A stretch of DNA of 64,000 nt from Ornithinibacter aureus (GTDB taxonomy: Bacteria; Actinomycetota; Actinomycetes; Actinomycetales; Dermatophilaceae): NCBI RefSeq assembly GCF_009858245.1, contig NZ_VMSB01000001.1:3291623-3355622 (forward strand), in the 5' to 3' direction. Of this stretch, positions 55,893 to 64,000 are shown one piece after another. Both the position numbers and the translations under genes were made by a program. Position 1 is the first letter of the stretch; every line of letters begins with the position of its first letter. The notes below the pieces were generated by a model. That model did no database searches and was not told the DNA's origin. It saw only the letters and a program-made list of their open reading frames with translations.

Positions 55893-56702
55893 GTGCTCCT
55901 CGTCTCCGCCAACGTCAACGGCATCCGTGCCGCCGTCCGCCGGGGTGGCCTGGCCTGGCTCGAAGCCGCCGCCCCCGACGTCCTGACCCTGCAGGAGGTG
56001 CGCGCCTCGGACGCCGAACTGCGCGCAGCCCTGGCCGGTTCGGTGTTCGAGGGCTGGCACGTCGCGCACAGCGTGAGCGGGGCCAAGGGGCGGGCCGGCG
56101 TCGCGGTGCTCAGTCGCACCGAGCCCGTCGCCGTGCGCGAATCGGTGGGGATGCCGGGTGGCGAGTTCGACGGCGCCGGCCGGTGGGTCGAGGCGGATGT
56201 CGTGGTCGGGGAGTCGGTGGTGACGGTGGCGTCGGCCTACGTCCACACCGGTGAAGCGGGCACGCCGCGGCAGGACGAGAAGATGCGCTTCCTGTCAGCG
56301 ATGACCCAGCGGCTGAGGGAGTGGACGGACGATGGCCGGCACGCCGTGGTGACCGGCGACCTCAACGTCGCGCACACCGCCGATGACCTGAAGAACTGGA
56401 AGGGCAACCGGGGCAAGGCCGGCTTCCTGCCCGAGGAGCGGGCGGTGTTCGACACGTGGTTCGACGGGCTCGGGGTGGTTGATGTCCACCGGCGGCTGCA
56501 CGGGCCGGGGCCGGGGCCGTACACGTGGTGGTCGTGGCGGGGTCAGGCCTTCGACAACGACTCCGGCTGGCGGATCGACTACCACCTGGCCTCGGCGCCG
56601 CTCGCGCAGCGGGCCGTTCGTGCCGAGGTCGGCCGGGCACCGTCATATGCCGAACGCTGGAGCGACCACGCGCCGGTCAGCGTTCAGTACGACCTGCCCT
56701 GA
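55893..56702 (+). CDS. xth: Exodeoxyribonuclease III
   Basis: A 269-residue AP endonuclease/3'-5' exonuclease of the EEP fold. Motifs in order: NVNGIRAA near the N-terminus, LTLQEVRASD with the metal-binding Glu near residue 35, GDLNVAHTADDLKNWKGNRGKAGF near residue 157, WRIDYHLAS near residue 230 and the catalytic SDHAPV near residue 256. The GTG at 55893 starts LLVSANVNGIR, where the family normally begins. Confidence 0.95.
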   Translation: MLLVSANVNGIRAAVRRGGLAWLEAAAPDVLTLQEVRASDAELRAALAGSVFEGWHVAHSVSGAKGRAGVAVLSRTEPVAVRESVGMPGGEFDGAGRWVEADVVVGESVVTVASAYVHTGEAGTPRQDEKMRFLSAMTQRLREWTDDGRHAVVTGDLNVAHTADDLKNWKGNRGKAGFLPEERAVFDTWFDGLGVVDVHRRLHGPGPGPYTWWSWRGQAFDNDSGWRIDYHLASAPLAQRAVRAEVGRAPSYAERWSDHAPVSVQYDLP

Positions 56703-56734
56703 CCCCGTGTCCCTGACCCCCCCTTTCGCGGAAT

Positions 56735-56774
56735 GTGGGTGAAGATCGTCGTCCGGGCGGCGATCTTCACCCAC
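56735..56774. terminator. Bidirectional terminator between xth and galK
   Basis: Perfect 14-base arms GTGGGTGAAGATCG (56735-56748) and complement (56761-56774) with a 12-base loop between convergent genes. Confidence 0.85.
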
Positions 56775-56793
56775 GTTCGGGAGTGATCACAGG

Positions 56794-57972
<1,179 letters not shown>

Positions 57973-58001
57973 GCGCGTGAGTCTAGGGGCGCTGCCCCTG
58001 A

Positions 58002-59084
<1,083 letters not shown>

Positions 59085-59095
59085 GGTCCAGCCCC

Positions 59096-59608
59096 ATGCC
59101 GAACCATGGCGTTGCCGTCACCATCCCCGAGCCGTGGGCGACGACTCTCCAGTCCGCCCGTGAGGCCGTCGGCGACACGATGGCCTCTGCCATCCCGCCG
59201 CACGTCACTCTCCTTCCCCCGACCGCGATCCACCCTCCGCAGATGCCGTCCTTCCTGAAGCACCTGAGCGCGATCACCGAGTCGGTGGCGCCGTTCGAGA
59301 TGGTGCTCTCGGGCACGGGGACCTTCCGCCCCGTCTCGCCCGTGGTGTTCGTGCAGGTCTCTCGGGGGATCGGTGAGTGCGAGGCGCTCGAGCTCGCCGT
59401 GCGCTCCGGGCCGATCGAGCGCCTGCTCGACTTCCCGTACCACCCCCACGTGACGATCGCCCACCACCTGGGCGAGGAGGCACTCGATCGGGCCTTCGAC
59501 GAGCTGGCTGACTTCCGCTGCCGCTTCCCGGTCACCTCGGTCGAGCTCTACCACCACGACGACGACGAGGTCTGGCGGGTCGTCGACAGCTTCCCGCTGC
59601 GCGGCTGA
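59096..59608 (+). CDS. 2'-5' RNA ligase / cyclic phosphodiesterase family protein
   Basis: A 170-residue 2H-phosphoesterase. Both HxT motifs are present: PPHVTLLPP near residue 36 and HPHVTIAHH near residue 122. Its size is typical. TAGGGT, overlapping the trpS stop codon, ends 7 bases before the ATG, indicating a leaderless promoter inside the end of trpS. Possible role in RNA 2',3'-cyclic phosphate processing; substrate unknown. Confidence 0.88.
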   Translation: MPNHGVAVTIPEPWATTLQSAREAVGDTMASAIPPHVTLLPPTAIHPPQMPSFLKHLSAITESVAPFEMVLSGTGTFRPVSPVVFVQVSRGIGECEALELAVRSGPIERLLDFPYHPHVTIAHHLGEEALDRAFDELADFRCRFPVTSVELYHHDDDEVWRVVDSFPLRG

Positions 59609-59634
59609 GCGCGCGCCGCGTAACCTCGCATCCC

Positions 59635-60720
59635 ATGTCCACCATCCCCGGCTTCTGGGCCGTCGTGCCCGCAGGTGGTGCCGGCACGCGCCTGTGGCCG
59701 CTCAGTCGCGCCGCGCACCCCAAGTTCCTCCTCGACCTCACCGGGAGCGGGCGCACGCTGCTCCAGGCGACGGTTGAGCGGCTCGAGCCGCTGACCGGCG
59801 ACCGGGTGGTGGTCGTGACCGGTGCGCCCCATGCGGATGCCGTGCGGGCGCAGCTTCCCGCCCTGGCCGGCGACCAGGTGCTCGCCGAGCCGTCACCACG
59901 CGACTCGATGGCGGCGATCGGTCTGGCCGCTGCCGTGATCGAGCGCCAGGACCCGCAGGCCGTGATCGGCTCGTTCGCGGCCGACCACGTCATCCCCGAC
60001 ACCACCGCCTTCGAGAGCGTGATCCGGGAGGCCGCCGAGGTGGCACGCGAGGGTCACCTCGTCACGATCGGCATCGAGCCGACGTCACCAGCCACGGGCT
60101 TCGGCTACATCCGGGCGGGGGAGGCGCTGGCGGGGTTCGCCACCGCGCTTCGGGCCGTCGAGTTCGTCGAGAAGCCGGATGCCGTGCGGGCGGCGCAGTA
60201 CGTCGCCTCCGGAGAGTTCCGCTGGAACGCAGGGATGTTCGTGGTCAAGGCCGCGACGCTGCTCGACCTGTTGGCGCAGTGGCATCCCGAGCTGGCCGCT
60301 GGGGTGCGCGCCATCGCGGCCTCGCCCGAGCGCCTCGACGAGCTGTGGCCGGCGCTGACGAGGATCGCCATCGACCACGCGGTCGCCGAGCCGGCCGCGG
60401 ATGCCGGTCACGTCGTCGTCGTCCCGGCCCCGTTCTCCTGGGACGACGTGGGCGACTTCGCCAGCCTGGCCGAACTGCTGCCTCCCGTCGAGGGGGAGCC
60501 CGGCCTGCGGGTGCTCGGCTCGGTCGACGACGTGACGACGATCGAGGCCTCCGGGGTCGTCGCAGCAGCCGGTGGCCGCCGCGTGGCCGTGGTGGGGCTC
60601 GAGGACGTCGTCGTCATCGACACCCCGGATGCCGTGCTCGTCACCACCCGCTCGCGGGCGCAGGACGTCAAGGCCGTCGTCGACGCGCTCAAGGCGCAGG
60701 GCCGAACCGACCTCACCTGA
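59635..60720 (+). CDS. manC: Mannose-1-phosphate guanylyltransferase
   Basis: A 361-residue nucleotidyltransferase making GDP-mannose. The N-terminal PAGGAGTRLWPLSR motif (residues 12-25) with HPKFLL binds GTP; FVEKPDA near residue 180 and WNAGMF near residue 200 are also conserved. It lacks the C-terminal isomerase domain of longer ManC proteins, usual in actinobacteria. A TAACCT box ends 8 bases before the ATG, so the message is likely leaderless. Confidence 0.95.
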   Translation: MSTIPGFWAVVPAGGAGTRLWPLSRAAHPKFLLDLTGSGRTLLQATVERLEPLTGDRVVVVTGAPHADAVRAQLPALAGDQVLAEPSPRDSMAAIGLAAAVIERQDPQAVIGSFAADHVIPDTTAFESVIREAAEVAREGHLVTIGIEPTSPATGFGYIRAGEALAGFATALRAVEFVEKPDAVRAAQYVASGEFRWNAGMFVVKAATLLDLLAQWHPELAAGVRAIAASPERLDELWPALTRIAIDHAVAEPAADAGHVVVVPAPFSWDDVGDFASLAELLPPVEGEPGLRVLGSVDDVTTIEASGVVAAAGGRRVAVVGLEDVVVIDTPDAVLVTTRSRAQDVKAVVDALKAQGRTDLT

Positions 60721-60758
60721 CGGCGGGCCACAACCAATGCCGCGCCCACCACCGATTT

Positions 60759-60778
60759 CGGTACCGCGATGGTACCGT
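60759..60778 (+). promoter_or_regulatory. Operator/promoter of the RHH-Doc module
   Basis: CGGTACCG (60759-60766) and TGGTACCG (60770-60777) are two palindromic GGTACC words 11 bases apart. The second overlaps TACCGT, a -10-like hexamer ending 6 bases before the ATG at 60785. An autorepression site for the ribbon-helix-helix protein is likely. Confidence 0.6.
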
Positions 60779-60784
60779 TCTGGC

Positions 60785-60982
60785 ATGGCCATGAATCTCA
60801 GATTGACCGACGCCGAGAGCGATGCCCTGCGCGCCAAGGCGGAGCAGGAAGGCCGCTCGATGCAGGAGGTCGCGCGAACCGCGATCAGCCAGTACGTCAC
60901 GGACCGACCCCAGCGACTGCTCAACGCGATCGATCGGGTGCGTACCGAGGATCGCGAACTGCTCGAGCGCCTCAGCAGGTGA
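60785..60982 (+). CDS. Ribbon-helix-helix antitoxin
   Basis: A 65-residue protein with an Arc/CopG-like ribbon-helix-helix (NLRLTDAESDALRAKAEQEGRSMQEVARTAISQYV) followed by a short helical tail (LLNAIDRVRTEDRELLERLSR) likely to bind the toxin. A GTGA overlap at 60979-60982 couples it to the Doc-like toxin gene. Such proteins bind their own promoter, consistent with the GGTACC repeats just upstream. Confidence 0.88.
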   Translation: MAMNLRLTDAESDALRAKAEQEGRSMQEVARTAISQYVTDRPQRLLNAIDRVRTEDRELLERLSR

Positions 60983-61362
60983 GCCGCGACGAGGTCGACT
61001 TCCTCTCCCTCGAGGACGTCCTGGAGATCGCGTCGGGGGTGATGGACGAGGTGGCCGTGCGCGACCCCGGGTTGCTGGCTGCAGCCGTGGCGCGCCCCCG
61101 GATGAGCGTCTTCGGCGAGGACGCGTACCCGACCTTCGAGGACAAGGCGGCCGCGCTGCTCCACTCATTGGTGCGCAACCATGCACTGGTCGACGGAAAC
61201 AAGCGCCTCGCGTGGTCGGCGACGCGCGTCTTCTGCCTGCTGAACGACGTTGACCTGACGTACACGGTTGACGACGCCGAAGCGATGGTGCTCGAGGCAG
61301 CCGCCGGCCACCGTGACGTCAGGCAGATCACGCAGTGGCTGACGGCCCACCGCATCACGTGA
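60979..61362 (+). CDS. Death-on-curing (Doc/Fic-fold) toxin
   Basis: A 127-residue Doc-family protein. The Fic motif HALVDGNKRLAWSA near residue 71 fits HxFx(D/E)GNKR with Val in place of Phe. In Doc toxins this motif phosphorylates EF-Tu and blocks translation. The GTG start at 60979 overlaps the antitoxin stop. Length matches the family (about 125), so it looks intact. Confidence 0.9.
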   Translation: MSRDEVDFLSLEDVLEIASGVMDEVAVRDPGLLAAAVARPRMSVFGEDAYPTFEDKAAALLHSLVRNHALVDGNKRLAWSATRVFCLLNDVDLTYTVDDAEAMVLEAAAGHRDVRQITQWLTAHRIT

Positions 61363-61391
61363 TCAGTGGTGTCGAGCCCGGGCAAGTCACC

Positions 61392-62993
61392 TCACACCGC
61401 GTCGCGGCGGCGGTAGGCCGCCCATCCGGCGGCGATCAGCGCCGCCGCGATCAGCGTGAGCCACACCGCTGGAACGGGCTCGAACTCGCCACCCGGCAGC
61501 TGTGACAGGTGCGCGAATGGGGACGCGTCGATCACCCACGACGGCAGGTTCATCGTCGTGCCCAGTTCGCCCACGACAAATGCCACGAGCAGCACCCCCC
61601 ACGCGAGCGGCGCGACCCGGGGGAGGGCCCCGCACAAAAGCGCCGCCACTCCCACGACCACCCAGATCGCCGGAACCGTCGACAGCGCTGCTCCCACTGC
61701 CGCCCCCACCGACGGAGCGAGCGGGGTCACCGCCGAGCCAACGACGCCGAGGACGAGCCCGAACAGGGCCATCAACGCGGTGACCAGTACGAGCGAGACC
61801 GCCACGTGAGCGGCATACCAGCGCGTGCGACTGACCGGGGTGGTGAGCACGACCTCACCGAGCCCGCCGCGTTCGGCCCCCACCAGGCGCAGCAGCAGGG
61901 CCACGCCGGCTGCCGCGACCGCGACGGCGACGAACCGCACCTCCGTCGCGACGAAGATGTCCTCGATGGTGCCCGCCGAACCGCCGAGCTGGCGCAGGAA
62001 CTCCTGGATGACCTCGTCATCGGCCAGATCCGCGACCGAGCCGAGCAGTGACCCGATGGCCACGGCTCCCAGGGTGATGCCGATGCTCCAGCCGATGATG
62101 GTCCCTCGGGCGAGTCGGGTGACGAGCCCCAGCGGAGAGGCCAGCAGCGCACCGGCCTTTGACGGGCCGCTGCGTGCCGGGATCAGCCCGGCACCGAGGT
62201 CGCGCCGGTCCAGCACCGCCAGGCCCACCCCGACACCGAGCGCCAGGGCGCCGAGGCCGAGCAGCAGCACCCACTGGCGGTTTGCCCCGTAGGCCTCCAC
62301 GCGCCCCGCCCAGCCCAAGGGCGACAGCCAACCGAGAGCGTGCAGGAGCGTCCCGGCATCCGCCGAGTCAGCGACGGCGCGCAACGCGTACGCCGCAGCG
62401 AGGAATCCGAACCCCAGGCCGGCCGCGCCGCGCGATGTCGACGCCAGCTGCACCGCCACGGCGGTGACCCCCACGGTCGCCAAGCCTGCCGAGAGCCACG
62501 CGACGGCGAAGGCGGTGCTCCCGGCACCGTCCATGCCGAGTGCGGCCAGACCAGCCGCAGACAGGGCGCTCGCCGCCACGACGGCGATGACGGCCAGGGC
62601 CGCGGCTGCAGCGAGCGGCGACCAGCGGCCGACGACACCGGAACCCACGAGCTCGTGCCGCCCTTCGTCCTCCTCGGTGCGGGTGTGTCGCCGCACGACG
62701 ACGAAGCCGAGCACGGCCGTGAGGAAGGCCCCCATCATGACCGTCTTGAACACGGCCAGGGCGTCGGCGGTCTGCGACGCCAGCGGTCCGTACATCGCGA
62801 TCACCGAAGGATTCGTGAGGATTCCGGCGAATCCGGTCGCCGCTGCCTCGTCGTCGGGGTAGAGGGCCAGCGTCGCCTGCGCCGAGCCGACCGACAGGGC
62901 GACGAGCCCGAGCACGCTCGCCGGCACGAGGATGCGGTCGCGCCGCCACGCGAGTCGGAACAGCTCGGGTGCGCCGGCCAGCCGGGTGGTCAT
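61392..62993 (-). CDS. ABC exporter membrane subunit
   Basis: A 533-residue permease with about twelve hydrophobic segments in two halves, of the actinobacterial antibiotic/multidrug export type (ABC-2-like). A basic, acidic-patched loop [24 protein letters not shown] near residue 100 is typical of this group, as is the second-half [20 protein letters not shown]-like loop. It overlaps the ATPase gene by 4 bases (ATGA at 62993). The substrate is unknown. Confidence 0.87.
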   Translation of the reverse strand: MTTRLAGAPELFRLAWRRDRILVPASVLGLVALSVGSAQATLALYPDDEAAATGFAGILTNPSVIAMYGPLASQTADALAVFKTVMMGAFLTAVLGFVVVRRHTRTEEDEGRHELVGSGVVGRWSPLAAAAALAVIAVVAASALSAAGLAALGMDGAGSTAFAVAWLSAGLATVGVTAVAVQLASTSRGAAGLGFGFLAAAYALRAVADSADAGTLLHALGWLSPLGWAGRVEAYGANRQWVLLLGLGALALGVGVGLAVLDRRDLGAGLIPARSGPSKAGALLASPLGLVTRLARGTIIGWSIGITLGAVAIGSLLGSVADLADDEVIQEFLRQLGGSAGTIEDIFVATEVRFVAVAVAAAGVALLLRLVGAERGGLGEVVLTTPVSRTRWYAAHVAVSLVLVTALMALFGLVLGVVGSAVTPLAPSVGAAVGAALSTVPAIWVVVGVAALLCGALPRVAPLAWGVLLVAFVVGELGTTMNLPSWVIDASPFAHLSQLPGGEFEPVPAVWLTLIAAALIAAGWAAYRRRDAV

Positions 62994-63922
62994 GGCGACG
63001 GTTCTCGATAGCGCGCGAGGAAGAGCTCCTCGAGCGTCGGCGGCTGGCAGGTCAGGGTCAGCACCCCTCGGCGACCGAGGTGCTCCACGAGGTCACCGAG
63101 GTGGGCGGAGTCCACCGAGCAGCGCAGCTCGACGCCGGCGTCGTCGCCCGACGCGCTGCTCTCGAGGTCGACGTCGTGGATGCCGGCCCACCCCGCGACC
63201 TCGGCCGGCGTCACCGCGTCGCGCAGCACGGCGTGCACCCGCGTACGGGTCAGGTGACGCAGGTCGGCGAGGCTGCCACTGTCGACGATCCTGCCCGAGC
63301 GCACGATGCTGACCCGGTCGCAGGCCCGCTCCACCTCGCTGAGGATGTGGCTCGACAGCAGCACGGTGCGGCCCCGCGCCCGAAGGTCCGAGAGCTCTGC
63401 CTGGAAGACCTCCTCCATGAGGGGGTCCAGACCCGATGTCGGCTCGTCGAGGATGAGCAACGGGGCATCGCTGGCCAGCGCCGCGACGAGCGCCACCTTC
63501 TGCCGGTTGCCCTTGGAGTAGGCGCGCCCCTTCTTCGTCTCGTCGAGCTCGAAGCGCCCGACGAGACGGCGGCGACGGGCGTCGTCTATGCCGCCGCGCA
63601 GCCTTGCGAGCAGGTCGATGACCTCCCCGCCACTGAGGGTCGGCCACAGCACGACGTCCCCGGGAACGTAGGCGATGGAGCGGTGCAGCTCGGTCGCGTC
63701 GCGCCAGGGGTCCCGGCCGAGGACGGATGCCGTGCCGCCGTCGGAGCGCAGCAACCCGAGCAGGACACGGATCGCCGTGGACTTGCCCGACCCGTTCGGC
63801 CCGAGGAAGCCGTGCACCTCACCGTTGGCGACGGTGAGGTCGAGTCCGTCGAGGGCCCGCGTGCGGCCGAACGCCTTTCGCAGGCCGGTCGTGCGGATGA
63901 CATCGACGTCGGACGTCGCCAT
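62990..63922 (-). CDS. ABC exporter ATP-binding subunit
   Basis: A 310-residue ATPase. Walker [10 protein letters not shown] lies near residue 40, the signature is degenerate (YSKGNRQK near residue 138), Walker B is [13 protein letters not shown] near residue 158, and the H-loop is LLSSHILSE near residue 195. The C-terminal ~90 residues form the extra domain common in drug exporters. On the minus strand TAGCGT lies 7 bases before the ATG, suggesting a leaderless promoter, although a G-rich stretch could act as a ribosome site. Confidence 0.93.
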   Translation of the reverse strand: MATSDVDVIRTTGLRKAFGRTRALDGLDLTVANGEVHGFLGPNGSGKSTAIRVLLGLLRSDGGTASVLGRDPWRDATELHRSIAYVPGDVVLWPTLSGGEVIDLLARLRGGIDDARRRRLVGRFELDETKKGRAYSKGNRQKVALVAALASDAPLLILDEPTSGLDPLMEEVFQAELSDLRARGRTVLLSSHILSEVERACDRVSIVRSGRIVDSGSLADLRHLTRTRVHAVLRDAVTPAEVAGWAGIHDVDLESSASGDDAGVELRCSVDSAHLGDLVEHLGRRGVLTLTCQPPTLEELFLARYREPSP

Positions 63923-63974
63923 GCCCCCCTACGCTACGCCCGCCCTCGTCGGACGTGGATACACTCGGCTTCCT

Positions 63975-64000
63975 ATGAACGACGATGCCCTCCTCGCCGC
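63975..64000 (+). CDS. Start of a divergent gene, cut by the window end
   Basis: Only the first nine codons (MNDDALLAA) are visible. A TACACT -10-like box (63959-63964) ends 10 bases before the ATG. Its divergent position relative to the ABC exporter suggests a regulator such as a TetR protein, but the fragment is too short to tell. Confidence 0.5.

Overview
The window is a GC-rich (about 70%) actinobacterial chromosome segment. Codon use, 4-bp start/stop overlaps, many GTG starts and leaderless promoters suggest Actinomycetota; I infer Micrococcales, perhaps an Intrasporangiaceae-like genus. I saw no phage, IS transposase, rRNA, tRNA or CRISPR array.

Layout. A housekeeping backbone (purN, purH, folD, chaA-like exchanger, mdh, icd, xth, trpS, ligT-like, manC) is interrupted by two accessory blocks. 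Block 1 (0.67-15.6 kb) lies between purN and purH. It holds a galactoside unit (galT, DeoR regulator and GH42 beta-galactosidase on the minus strand; a Tat-lipoprotein binding protein, two ABC permeases and a GH36 alpha-galactosidase divergently on the plus strand), a PPOX-fold protein, a small secreted protein, a secreted Xaa-Pro peptidase-like enzyme and a two-component system. The matching galactokinase is at 56.8-58.0 kb. purH has its own ZTP (pfl) riboswitch leader.

Block 2 (18.3-46.85 kb, between purH and folD) is the most interesting part. It is a nucleobase-catabolism island: barbiturase/cyanuric-acid-hydrolase family enzyme, carbamate kinase, a one-chain acyl-CoA carboxyltransferase with a CaiB-type CoA-transferase, guanine deaminase, HyuA/HyuB, a nitrilase-superfamily amidase, CoxG, a three-subunit molybdenum hydroxylase (CoxL/S/M-like), a uracil-type NCS2 permease, a PucR regulator, and an operon of DUF2877, FdrA and DUF1116 proteins. 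I infer an energy-conserving oxidative pyrimidine route: uracil to barbiturate to ureidomalonate, which the FdrA complex would phosphorolyse to malonamate and carbamoyl phosphate, by analogy with oxalurate cleavage; carbamate kinase would then make ATP. No individual step is proven here.

Block 2 also carries its own family of short palindromic repeats (core GACCWATTGGTC, eight cores at four loci). These run into coding regions: they form the N-terminus of an NmrA-like gene, the C-terminus of the CoxS-like subunit, an internal segment of HyuA and the stop of a membrane-protein gene. Two other palindrome families occur at purN/galT plus 19.3 kb, and before purH.

The right part (47-64 kb) has housekeeping genes, an MNT/HEPN toxin-antitoxin locus whose HEPN gene is damaged, an RHH/Doc toxin-antitoxin pair, an aquaporin, a cupin, a ceramidase-like membrane protein and an ABC exporter, ending in the first codons of a divergent gene. 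Two genes (DUF418-like at 18.3-19.3 kb; NmrA-like at 26.8-27.7 kb) each appear to have lost one base.
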